This document shows positions 20,681 to 27,903 of a DNA stretch of 35,992 nt, piece after piece (the first letter of the stretch is position 1; each line of letters opens with the position of its first letter). The DNA is taken from positions 1 through 35,992 of the forward strand of contig LBPF01000007.1 of NCBI GenBank assembly GCA_000990005.1, written 5' to 3'. The position numbers and the translations under genes were made by a program. Under the pieces are notes generated by a model. It had not been told where the DNA came from and did no database searches. It saw only the letters and a program-made list of their open reading frames with translations. The DNA comes from Candidatus Woesebacteria bacterium GW2011_GWB1_33_38. GTDB lineage: Bacteria > Patescibacteriota > Microgenomatia > UBA8517.

Positions 20681-22616
20681 ACCTAATAAAGCAAACGAAA
20701 TTATTGATAAAATTTTTAAAGATCCTTCACTTAGATTTGGTCTGAAAGAGTTTGAGGGAATGATCTTTGAAGAAATACTATATATTTCGAAAGGAGATGA
20801 AAATAGATATTTTGTCAAAGATTTAAAATCAGGAAATAACAAATTTGTCTTTGACGAATCTACACAGAATGGAAAACCAGAAGAAATAGTTAGACAACTT
20901 TGGTTATATAAACTAAACAAACACTATAAATATCAACTAGATAGGATAGATACTGAAAAGAGCATTCACTTTGGAAGAGAAATTCACGCAAAGGCAGCGG
21001 ACATTATTATTTATAAAGAGGATAAAGTGACACCATACATTATTATTGAGGTTAAAAGTCCAACAGAAGAAAAAGGTATTGATCAACTAAAAAGTTATTT
21101 AAATGCTGAAGGGTGTGAAATAGGTGTTTGGTCAAACGGTATCGATCGCGTAATTCTATATAGAAACTATCCGAATAATTTTGAAGATACACTTTCTGAA
21201 ATTCCTACTTCTAATAAAACCATTGACGATTTACTGTCAGAAAAGAGAACATTAGCCGATACAAATCCTAAAGCAGATTTAAAAAGAATAATTGAAATTA
21301 CTGAAGAACTAGTTTTAGCTAATGCAGGAGTTGATGTTTTCAATGAAACCTTCAAATTAATTTATGCAAAACTATACGATGAACAAGAAGCTGAAAATCG
21401 AGAAGATCAAGAAGTATTTTTTAGAAAATATAAAGATCCCCAGAAAACATTTTCCTCAATAAATTCACTTTTTAGAAATGCAATTCATAAATGGCCGGGG
21501 ATTTTTTTTGATCAGGAAGTAATACGGCTTACGCCAGAACATTTGAATGTTGTGGTTGGAGAGATGGAAAAAGTGCGCCTTTTTGGATCAGATTTATCAA
21601 TAATAGACGAGGCTTTTGAATATTTAATTCCTGAGGTCGCCAAAAGTAAAAAAGGTCAATACTTTACTCCTCGCCATGTAATTAATATGGCTATTAAAAT
21701 ACTAAACCCTAAACAAAGCGAATATGTTTTAGATCCCGCTGCGGGATCTGGTGGTTTTTTGGTTTCTACTATGGCTTGGGTTATGGATCAATATTTAAAA
21801 AATAACAAATTAAGACAAGAATACGCAAAAGAATATTTGTATGGAATCGATTTCGCTGATGAAACAGCAAAAGTATCAAGAGCCTTAATGCTTATAGCGG
21901 GAGATGGCCGTTCACATCTTTTTAAGTTAAATTCTCTAGATGCCCGAGAATGGCAAGGCGAAGACGAAGATAAACTTCATGCGAGGTTAGAACTTAAGAA
22001 AAGGCTTGTAAAATATAAAGACTACTCAGAGGAGGAATCTAATCAAAAAACTTTTAAAAACTTTGATTTTGACATAGTTTTAACAAACCCACCATTTGCC
22101 GGAGAACTTAAAGATCCCGGATTATTAAGACAGTATGAGTTTGGAAAGAAAAATGGAGAACTTATTAGAAAAATTGAAAGACATATTCTTTTTATTGAAC
22201 GAAATCTGCAATTTGTAAAACCTGGAGGAAGACTTGCAATAGTTCTTCCGCAAGGTGTTTTAAATAATACAAATATGAAATATGTTAGGGAATGGTTATT
22301 TGATAAAGCTAGAATATTGGCGGTTGTTGGATTACATGTTAATACTTTTAAACCTCATACTGGGACAAAAACATCGATTCTTTTTCTTCAAAAATGGAAT
22401 AATGATAAAGAACTTTTAAAAGACTACCCAATTTTTATGGCAGTATCTAAAAGAAGTGGAAAAGACAATGGTGGTGAATATATTTATAAAAAGGGTGAAA
22501 ATGGCAAACCAGTTTTTGATTTTCGAGGCAAAAAAGTAATGGATCATGACTTAGACGAAATCGCAGACAAGTTTATTGAATTTGCAAAAAAAGAAGGGTT
22601 TGAGTTTTGGAAATAA
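20667..22616 (+). CDS. Restriction-modification protein: HsdR-type N-terminal nuclease domain fused to N6-adenine methyltransferase (HsdM)
   Basis: The 649-aa fusion starts with an HSDR_N-like PD-(D/E)XK domain (about 70-165): EEIVRQLWLYKL, ADIIIY with Asp112, IIIEVKS with Glu128/Lys130, and Gln140. A spacer and the HsdM core follow: KGQYFTPRHVINMAI, motif I VLDPAAGSGGFLVS (354-367), LYGIDF, and catalytic NPPF (474-477). HsdM proteins alone are about 500 aa. The architecture resembles BcgI-type Type IIB/IIG enzymes, in which cleavage and methylation share one chain and specificity is separate. No ATP-dependent HsdR translocase lies in the window. It would methylate, and perhaps cut, DNA at the site read by the HsdS 9 nt downstream. 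It overlaps lexA by 14 nt. Confidence 0.85.
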   Translation: MPTIKPNKANEIIDKIFKDPSLRFGLKEFEGMIFEEILYISKGDENRYFVKDLKSGNNKFVFDESTQNGKPEEIVRQLWLYKLNKHYKYQLDRIDTEKSIHFGREIHAKAADIIIYKEDKVTPYIIIEVKSPTEEKGIDQLKSYLNAEGCEIGVWSNGIDRVILYRNYPNNFEDTLSEIPTSNKTIDDLLSEKRTLADTNPKADLKRIIEITEELVLANAGVDVFNETFKLIYAKLYDEQEAENREDQEVFFRKYKDPQKTFSSINSLFRNAIHKWPGIFFDQEVIRLTPEHLNVVVGEMEKVRLFGSDLSIIDEAFEYLIPEVAKSKKGQYFTPRHVINMAIKILNPKQSEYVLDPAAGSGGFLVSTMAWVMDQYLKNNKLRQEYAKEYLYGIDFADETAKVSRALMLIAGDGRSHLFKLNSLDAREWQGEDEDKLHARLELKKRLVKYKDYSEEESNQKTFKNFDFDIVLTNPPFAGELKDPGLLRQYEFGKKNGELIRKIERHILFIERNLQFVKPGGRLAIVLPQGVLNNTNMKYVREWLFDKARILAVVGLHVNTFKPHTGTKTSILFLQKWNNDKELLKDYPIFMAVSKRSGKDNGGEYIYKKGENGKPVFDFRGKKVMDHDLDEIADKFIEFAKKEGFEFWK

Positions 22617-22625
22617 ATTTTGTCT

Positions 22626-23966
22626 ATGACTTTTTCAATCGTCCAAAAATCTCAACTTGAAGGTGCAGACCGCATTGACCCCGAATACTATCAGCCAGAA
22701 TATATAAGATCTAAGGATGTCCTTTTTGCCCACAACCTGAAATATTTATCAGACCTTTGCAAAGTAACCGACGGAAATCATATGAGCATAAGTAATAATT
22801 TTACAAACACAGGAGTTAGATATCTCCGAGGTAAAGATTTACAAGACTTTTTTATTTCAGATAGCGACCCAATTTTTATTCCAGAGGGTGAGTATGTAAA
22901 ACTTAAAAGATCATATATTTACCAAAATGATGTATTGGTATCCATAGTGGGAACGGTAGGTCTTGTAAGTGTTGTTCCTGATAAATTTGAAAAAATTACA
23001 GGGAGTTGTAAAATTGCGATCCTTCATACAAAAACAATTCAACCAAATTTTTTAGCAGCCTTTTTAACATCAAAATATGGACAATTCCAATTAAAAAGAA
23101 AAACCGCTGGGGCAGTACAGATGGGAATAATTCTTCAGGATTTGTCAAATGTCTTAATTCCAGATTTTTCTGAGTCTGCTCAAGAAAAAATAGCTTTAAT
23201 TGTTAAAAGTTCTTACGAAACAGGAGAGAGTAGTAAAAACCTGTATGAACAGGCAGAAAGTTTACTGTTGGAAGAACTAGGATTGAAAGATTTTATAGTT
23301 CCTAATGATTTAAGTTACATTGTAAATTATTCAGATGCGGAAAAAGTTGATAGAGTTGATGCGGATTATTTTCAGCCAAAATATGATTATTTAATAAATA
23401 AACTAGGAAACAAGAAAAGACTGTCTGAATTCGCAACCAAGATAAACCCATCTATTAGAATTGAACCAAATAAAGAATATAACTATATTGAAATAAGTGA
23501 TGTAAATGTTGGATCAGGAGAAGTCATTTTCAATAGAATTACCGGAAAAGAGCTTCCAGCAAATGCAAAAGTTAAGATATCTGGCGGTGAATTGATTATC
23601 TCTAAAGTTCGTCCAACTAGAGGTGCTATTGCAATTATTCCTGGTGAATTTAATCAAGATTTTGTAGCCAGTGGGGCCTTCTCTACTTTTATTATCAATT
23701 CGCCCTCAAGGGAATATTTACAAGTAGTGTTGAGGTCATTTATTGGAAAATTGCAGATGGAAAGACCAACTACGGGAACATCATATCCAACAATTACTGA
23801 TGAGGATGTTGAAAATATATTGATTCCCAACTTAAAAATTGAAATCCAGCAAAAAATTTCTAATTTGGTTAAAAAATCACACGAAGCACGAAAAAAGTCA
23901 AAAGAATTGCTTGAGGAAGCAAAAAGGAAAGTTGAAGAAATGATTGAAGCAAATATTACTAAATAA
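22626..23966 (+). CDS. hsdS: Type I-like restriction-modification specificity subunit (HsdS)
   Basis: The 446-aa protein has two target-recognition domains and two helical spacers: TRD1 about 35-180 (LCKVTDGNHMSISNNFTNTGVRYLRGKDL...VLVSIVGTVG), a helix near 190-225 (SAQEKIALIVKSSYETGESSKNLYEQAESLLLEELG), TRD2 about 260-405 (YIEISDVNVGSGEVIF...RPTRGAIAI...TGTSYPTITDEDVENILIPN) and a Lys/Glu-rich coiled coil to the end. It would therefore read a bipartite site. ATG 22626 is chosen over TTG 22620. The stop abuts the GT2 start at 23967 with no gap. Confidence 0.88.
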   Translation: MTFSIVQKSQLEGADRIDPEYYQPEYIRSKDVLFAHNLKYLSDLCKVTDGNHMSISNNFTNTGVRYLRGKDLQDFFISDSDPIFIPEGEYVKLKRSYIYQNDVLVSIVGTVGLVSVVPDKFEKITGSCKIAILHTKTIQPNFLAAFLTSKYGQFQLKRKTAGAVQMGIILQDLSNVLIPDFSESAQEKIALIVKSSYETGESSKNLYEQAESLLLEELGLKDFIVPNDLSYIVNYSDAEKVDRVDADYFQPKYDYLINKLGNKKRLSEFATKINPSIRIEPNKEYNYIEISDVNVGSGEVIFNRITGKELPANAKVKISGGELIISKVRPTRGAIAIIPGEFNQDFVASGAFSTFIINSPSREYLQVVLRSFIGKLQMERPTTGTSYPTITDEDVENILIPNLKIEIQQKISNLVKKSHEARKKSKELLEEAKRKVEEMIEANITK

Positions 23967-24878
23967 ATGACTTCTAAAAAGGTAAAAGTTTCTGTTTGTG
24001 TAACTACAAAAAATGAGAGTGAAGAAACAATTAAAAAACTTCTTGATGCTTTAAATCATCAATCTCTAAAACCCGACGAAATTATAATTATAGACGCTAA
24101 AGATTACAATAATTGCTCAAGATCTGAGGGAAGAAATTTGGCGATTAAAAAGGCCAGAAATGAAATTATTGTTATAACTGACGCAGGATGTGTGCCAAGG
24201 AAAGATTGGCTCAAGAATTTAACCGTCCACCTCGGGGGAGCCAAGGCTCACCCCCTAGGAGTACTTGCTGATGTTGTTGCGGGAGGTTACAAAATGATTG
24301 CCAAAAATTCTTTTCAAAAAGCGATGAGATTTTACTTGGGCGTCTCGCCAAGGAAATTCGACAAGAATTTCATGCCTAGTGCAAGATCAATGGCTTTTAC
24401 TAAAACAATCTGGAAAAAGGCAGGTGGGTTCCCTGAAAAATTAAGTGGGGCAGCTGAGGACACGCTTTTTAATGTAAATTTAATTAAAGCTGGGGCAAAA
24501 TTTGTCACAGCAAAAAATGCAGTTGTAGAGTGGGGGATGCCGACAACAATTTTTAATTTTTTCGTCAAAGACGGGTTCTTTTTCTTAATTTTTAATTACG
24601 CCGTCGGCGACGGGCAAGCGGGTATCTGGTGGCACCCTGTAAAACGTTTTCAGTCGCACAATATTAAGATACTAAGTATTTATCCTCGATACATAATTGG
24701 ACTTTTGTTATTAGTTTTAAGTTTTAAGTTTTCTGTTTTTGCTTTATTACTTTATATCTTAATTACTTTATATCTTTTATATTCATACAAAAAAGCTGGG
24801 ATTTATGGCCCGATTTTACAACTTGTTTCAGATATCGCTGTTATGACAGGCTTCATCCGAGGTATAATGTGGAAATGA
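23967..24878 (+). CDS. GT2-family glycosyltransferase
   Basis: The 303-aa GT-A transferase has VKVSVCVTTKNESEETIKKLLDALNHQSLKPDEIIIIDA at the N-terminus, an acidic DxG-type block IVITDAGCVPRKDWL, GGFPEKLSGAAEDTLFNVNLIKAG, a GDGQAGIWW motif and two or more C-terminal hydrophobic segments (about 230-300), so it is membrane-associated. The start codon is abutted by hsdS and five codons (MTSKK) precede the conserved VKVS. That VKVSVCVTT DNA is the right copy of the 27-bp repeat, so this gene's original start probably lies at 19913. Between KNLTV and ADVVAGGYK it carries residues from a GC-rich palindromic insertion. The next gene overlaps by ATGA. Confidence 0.85.
   Translation: MTSKKVKVSVCVTTKNESEETIKKLLDALNHQSLKPDEIIIIDAKDYNNCSRSEGRNLAIKKARNEIIVITDAGCVPRKDWLKNLTVHLGGAKAHPLGVLADVVAGGYKMIAKNSFQKAMRFYLGVSPRKFDKNFMPSARSMAFTKTIWKKAGGFPEKLSGAAEDTLFNVNLIKAGAKFVTAKNAVVEWGMPTTIFNFFVKDGFFFLIFNYAVGDGQAGIWWHPVKRFQSHNIKILSIYPRYIIGLLLLVLSFKFSVFALLLYILITLYLLYSYKKAGIYGPILQLVSDIAVMTGFIRGIMWK
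23982..24008 (+). repeat. 27-bp direct repeat, right copy, flanking the lexA-restriction island
   Basis: Same sequence as 19913-19939 except for one base, and again encodes VKVSVCVTT. Here it continues into an intact GT2 gene. Confidence 0.75.
24231..24261 (+). mobile_element. GC-rich palindromic insertion inside the GT2 gene
   Basis: gggggagcc (24234-24242) pairs with ggctcaccccc (24245-24255) with a 2-base bulge, and ctc/gag pair outside it. It encodes HLGGAKAHPLGV between the conserved DWLKNLT and ADVVAGGYK blocks, where GT2 proteins have a short charged loop. Base composition is sharply different from the rest of the gene. Confidence 0.5.
24714..24734 (+). repeat. Heptanucleotide tandem repeat, unit GTTTTAA, inside the GT2 gene
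   Basis: Three 7-base units (gttttaa, gttttaa, gttttct) encode VLSFKFSVF in a transmembrane segment. AT-richness makes it weaker evidence than the other heptamers. Confidence 0.4.
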
Positions 24879-26083
24879 ATCTTAAATCAAGTTTAATTTG
24901 GACGGGGAGCCTCCGTGCTGTTACAAGGAGTTTATTAATACTTAAAACCTTGATACTTGCCAGAATTTTAACTCCTGCACAATTTGGAATTTTTGGTATT
25001 GCCTCACTTGCTTTAGGATTTTTAGAAACCGTAACCGAAACAGGTGTGAACGTAATTTTAATTCAAGAGAAAAAAAATATTAGTCACTATATTAATACTG
25101 GTTGGGTTGTTTCAATTGTTAGAGGTTTTTTAATTTCCTTAATTATTATTGGAATATCTCCGCTTATAACAATTTTTTTTGATTCGTCAGAATCTCTTTT
25201 TTCACTCCGTTTAATTTCTTTAATACCAATAATTCGAGGTTTTATTAATCCTGCTGTAGTTAGTTATCAGAAAAATTTAAAATTTAATAGCGAGTTTAAA
25301 TTTAGAGGCTCTTTAGTTTTTTTTGAGGTTTTAACAACAGTTTTATTTGGACTTGTTCTTCGTAGTGAGATCGCTTTTGTACTAGGAATGATTGTTGCTT
25401 CTTTACTTGAAGTTGTACTTTCCTTTGCAACAATCTCTCTTCGTCCTAAATTAGAATTCAATTTTAAGAAACTTAAAATTTTAATGTTCCTTGGTAAATG
25501 GATAACTTTCGCAAAAATCTTTGATTATTTATTTTCCCATGGGGATGATATTGTGGTAGGTAAACTCTTAGGTGTTTATCCCTTGGGAATTTATCAACAA
25601 GCATATAAAATATCAACACTTCCAATAACTGAAATTTCTGAAACTTTTCAAAAAGTTACTTTTCCTCTTTATTCTAAAATGGTTACTCAAAATATTTCTG
25701 TTAAAAGAATTTATTTTAAGACGATAATTACAACTTCTTTAATAGTTATTCCATTTGGAATTATTTTGTATTTATTTCCAAAAGAAATAGTTATATTACT
25801 TTTAGGTAAAAATTGGCTAGAGGTTATTCCTGTTTTACAGGTCTTGGCAATTTTTGGTGTGATTAAGACTATTGCTAATAGTTCATTTCCGCTTTTACTG
25901 GCATTTAAAAGACAGGATTTAGTAATGGCCTTGACGTTAATTGGGATATTAGGTCTGGGATTTACCATTTATCCTTTAGTTAGTATTTATGGTTTGGTAG
26001 GGGTGGGAATATCAACAATAATTGGAAGTCTTGTCATGATTCCACCTGCGTTTTACTGGATAAATAGATATATTAATGATTAA
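24875..26083 (+). CDS. wzx: Polysaccharide flippase, Wzx/PST type (MVF/MATE-like)
   Basis: The 402-aa protein is almost wholly membrane-embedded, with about 12-14 hydrophobic segments. It opens like Wzx/RfbX flippases: LIWTGSLRAVTRSLLILKTLILARILTPAQFGIFGIASLALGFLETVTETGVNVILIQ. It also has DDIVVGKLLGVYPLGIYQQAYKISTLPITEISETFQKVTFPLYSK. It would flip lipid-linked oligosaccharides across the cytoplasmic membrane. ATG 24875 forms an ATGA overlap with the GT2 gene; an upstream in-frame GTG at 24869 is less likely. With the Wzy-like gene at 27873 it defines a Wzx/Wzy-dependent surface glycan pathway. Confidence 0.85.
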   Translation: MNLKSSLIWTGSLRAVTRSLLILKTLILARILTPAQFGIFGIASLALGFLETVTETGVNVILIQEKKNISHYINTGWVVSIVRGFLISLIIIGISPLITIFFDSSESLFSLRLISLIPIIRGFINPAVVSYQKNLKFNSEFKFRGSLVFFEVLTTVLFGLVLRSEIAFVLGMIVASLLEVVLSFATISLRPKLEFNFKKLKILMFLGKWITFAKIFDYLFSHGDDIVVGKLLGVYPLGIYQQAYKISTLPITEISETFQKVTFPLYSKMVTQNISVKRIYFKTIITTSLIVIPFGIILYLFPKEIVILLLGKNWLEVIPVLQVLAIFGVIKTIANSSFPLLLAFKRQDLVMALTLIGILGLGFTIYPLVSIYGLVGVGISTIIGSLVMIPPAFYWINRYIND

Positions 26084-27350
26084 CTATATTTTTATTGTTG
26101 TTGGAATTTTTTTAAGACAATTTAACATAGAAAGTGATTTTTATTTTACTGGTGAACTTGGTAAAGAACTTATTTTTTCTAAATATTTAATTGACAGTGG
26201 AACTATTCCCACAATTGGAATGGCTACTTCACACGAATGGCTTTATTATGGACCAATTTATTATTGGATTTTAACCCCGTTATTAAAAGTATTTTCATTT
26301 AATCCTTACACCTTATTTTGGTTAGCATTTGCAGTTTCAATTGTGGGGTTAGTAGCTAACTATAAAGTTATTAAGAAAATAGCAAATCAAAAAGTTGCAA
26401 TTTATTCAACTGTTTTAATTAGTCTTTCCCCACTTTTTATTTGGCAAACAAGGCTTTCTAAACTGCATGTTTATTTATTTTTGTTAACCCCGATTTTAAT
26501 TTATATGATGAAGCTTGTTTGGAACGGGAAACAGCGATTTGTTTTTTGGCTTGGGCTTGTCTTTGGAATATTTTTTAGTTTTCACTTTAGTCAAATACCA
26601 TTAATTATTGTAATACTCGCTGTACTTTTAATAAAAAAATATAAAATCAAAGATTATTTTTTATTGCTATCCGGAATTCTGATTCCAAACTTTGGAATAA
26701 TAATTAAAGATTTAAAAATACTACTCTGGTTACCTTATAGAAGTTTTGGTTTATCGAGTGAATCTTCAAGTCAGACACTAGAAAGTTTTAATAATTTTTT
26801 TGGTATGCAATTCTTTTGGGATCAGAAGTTGTGGTTTCTGGGAAGTGCTTTTTCGATTTTTATTTTAATAGTTTTTTACAAAAAATATATAGAATCTGTT
26901 AATAATAACTTTTTTAATTTTTACTTAATTTTTTCAACACTTATTGTTTTTGGTGGTCTCATATTACACAAAAACCCTCCAATTCATTATTTTTTACCAG
27001 TAGCAGCAAACATTTTTTATATGACCTCAGTTTTAATGGATAAGTATTTAAACAAAAAAATTGTATTCATAATTTTTATTTTATTTTCAGTTTTAAGTTT
27101 CAGGTATTATGCCATGCCAAAAGATATTGATTACGTTCCCTATAAAAAACAACTAGAAATTTCTCAAAAAATTGTTGAGGAAAATAAAGATAATTCAATT
27201 AAAATAAATAGAATTGGACCATATGATTATTTTCCTGAAAGCTATTCACAAAATTATAAATTCTTAATTTGGTATTTGGGTGGTAAAATCGATGACAATT
27301 CAGATAATGAAGTGATTATAAATGACAATGAAAATATTAATATTAAATAA
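26076..27350 (+). CDS. Multi-pass membrane glycosyltransferase, PMT/GT39-like
   Basis: The 424-aa protein has around ten to eleven hydrophobic segments and the early acidic/aromatic loop expected of GT-C enzymes (FYFTGELGKELIFSKYLI, then SHEWLYYGPIYYWILTPLLKVF). A C-terminal soluble tail follows (about 350-424), with KQLEISQKIVEENKDNSIKINRIGPYDYFPESYSQNYKFLIWYLG, typical of bacterial PMT_2-type proteins. It probably uses a lipid-linked sugar donor. It overlaps the flippase gene by 8 nt and the next gene by 29 nt, so it belongs to the glycan operon. The sugar and acceptor are unknown. Confidence 0.75.
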   Translation: MINYIFIVVGIFLRQFNIESDFYFTGELGKELIFSKYLIDSGTIPTIGMATSHEWLYYGPIYYWILTPLLKVFSFNPYTLFWLAFAVSIVGLVANYKVIKKIANQKVAIYSTVLISLSPLFIWQTRLSKLHVYLFLLTPILIYMMKLVWNGKQRFVFWLGLVFGIFFSFHFSQIPLIIVILAVLLIKKYKIKDYFLLLSGILIPNFGIIIKDLKILLWLPYRSFGLSSESSSQTLESFNNFFGMQFFWDQKLWFLGSAFSIFILIVFYKKYIESVNNNFFNFYLIFSTLIVFGGLILHKNPPIHYFLPVAANIFYMTSVLMDKYLNKKIVFIIFILFSVLSFRYYAMPKDIDYVPYKKQLEISQKIVEENKDNSIKINRIGPYDYFPESYSQNYKFLIWYLGGKIDDNSDNEVIINDNENINIK

Positions 27351-27903
27351 GCCAAATATTACCGATTTTGCTTCAGCACGAAATGATTTACTTCGCAATT
27401 CGAAGTCTGAATGGAATTTGTTTTTAGATGATGATGAGTCAATTTCCAATTTCCAATTTCTAATTTCCAATAAATTTTCAAACTATCAACTAATAAGAAA
27501 GAATTATTTTTTAGGGCAATATGTTGGAACGGATAAAATAATTAGATTGGTTAAAAAAGGAACTGGGAGATGGCAGAGAGCTGTGCATGAAACCTGGATA
27601 CCGAATAAAACTCCCCTGCCTGCCGGCAGGCAGGACTCCCGATGTGGGATTTTAAATTCTGTTATTATTCATAATACTGCTGACAACTTGACAGACTATC
27701 TAGCTAAAATTGATAATTATTCAACAATTCATGCAAAAGCAAATTTTGATGAAGAAAAGACCTCTAATCTTTTTAAAATTATATTTTTTCCCATTGCCAA
27801 ATTTGTAGTCACTTTTGTTAAATCAAAAAATGTTGTGTTTAGTATAATGCAATCATTGCATTCGTTTCTCTCATGGACAAAATTATATTTTTTGCAATCT
27901 TAA
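27322..27903 (+). CDS. Short GT2-like glycosyltransferase with missing N-terminus
   Basis: The 193-aa protein begins MTMKILILNKPNITDFASARNDLLRNSKSEWNLFLDDDESI. In ordinary GT2 proteins of this type the FASARN...WxLFLDxDE block lies near residue 70-90, after a Rossmann half with a nucleotide-binding strand. Here that half is reduced to about 12 residues. The rest (YVGTDKIIRLVKKGTGRWQRAVHETW, then NYSTIHAK) is typical. A heptamer repeat (27440-27467) and a palindromic insertion (27607-27653) both lie inside it in frame. It overlaps genes on both sides (29 and 31 nt). It may be a minimal enzyme or a decaying one kept open. Confidence 0.65.
   Translation: MTMKILILNKPNITDFASARNDLLRNSKSEWNLFLDDDESISNFQFLISNKFSNYQLIRKNYFLGQYVGTDKIIRLVKKGTGRWQRAVHETWIPNKTPLPAGRQDSRCGILNSVIIHNTADNLTDYLAKIDNYSTIHAKANFDEEKTSNLFKIIFFPIAKFVVTFVKSKNVVFSIMQSLHSFLSWTKLYFLQS
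27440..27467 (+). repeat. Heptanucleotide tandem repeat, unit CAATTTC, inside the short GT2 gene
   Basis: Four units (caatttc x3, taatttc) encode SNFQFLISN directly after the DDDE motif. Confidence 0.6.
27607..27653 (+). mobile_element. 20-bp perfect GC palindrome within a larger hairpin, inserted in the short GT2 gene
   Basis: cctgcctgccggcaggcagg (27615-27634) is self-complementary over all 20 bases. It is flanked by aaaactccc (27607-27615) and gggatttt (27646-27653), which pair with one bulge. A second small hairpin, tccc/ggga, lies at its right. It encodes TPLPAGRQDSRCGI in frame, foreign to GT2 proteins. LPAGRQ-type peptides are what such a palindrome yields wherever it lands in this frame. 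Confidence 0.65.

Noticed and set aside
21732-21748. 17-bp palindrome gatcccgctgcgggatc in hsdM
   Set aside because: It encodes the conserved DPAAGSGG SAM-binding motif, so protein constraint explains it better than an inserted element or operator.
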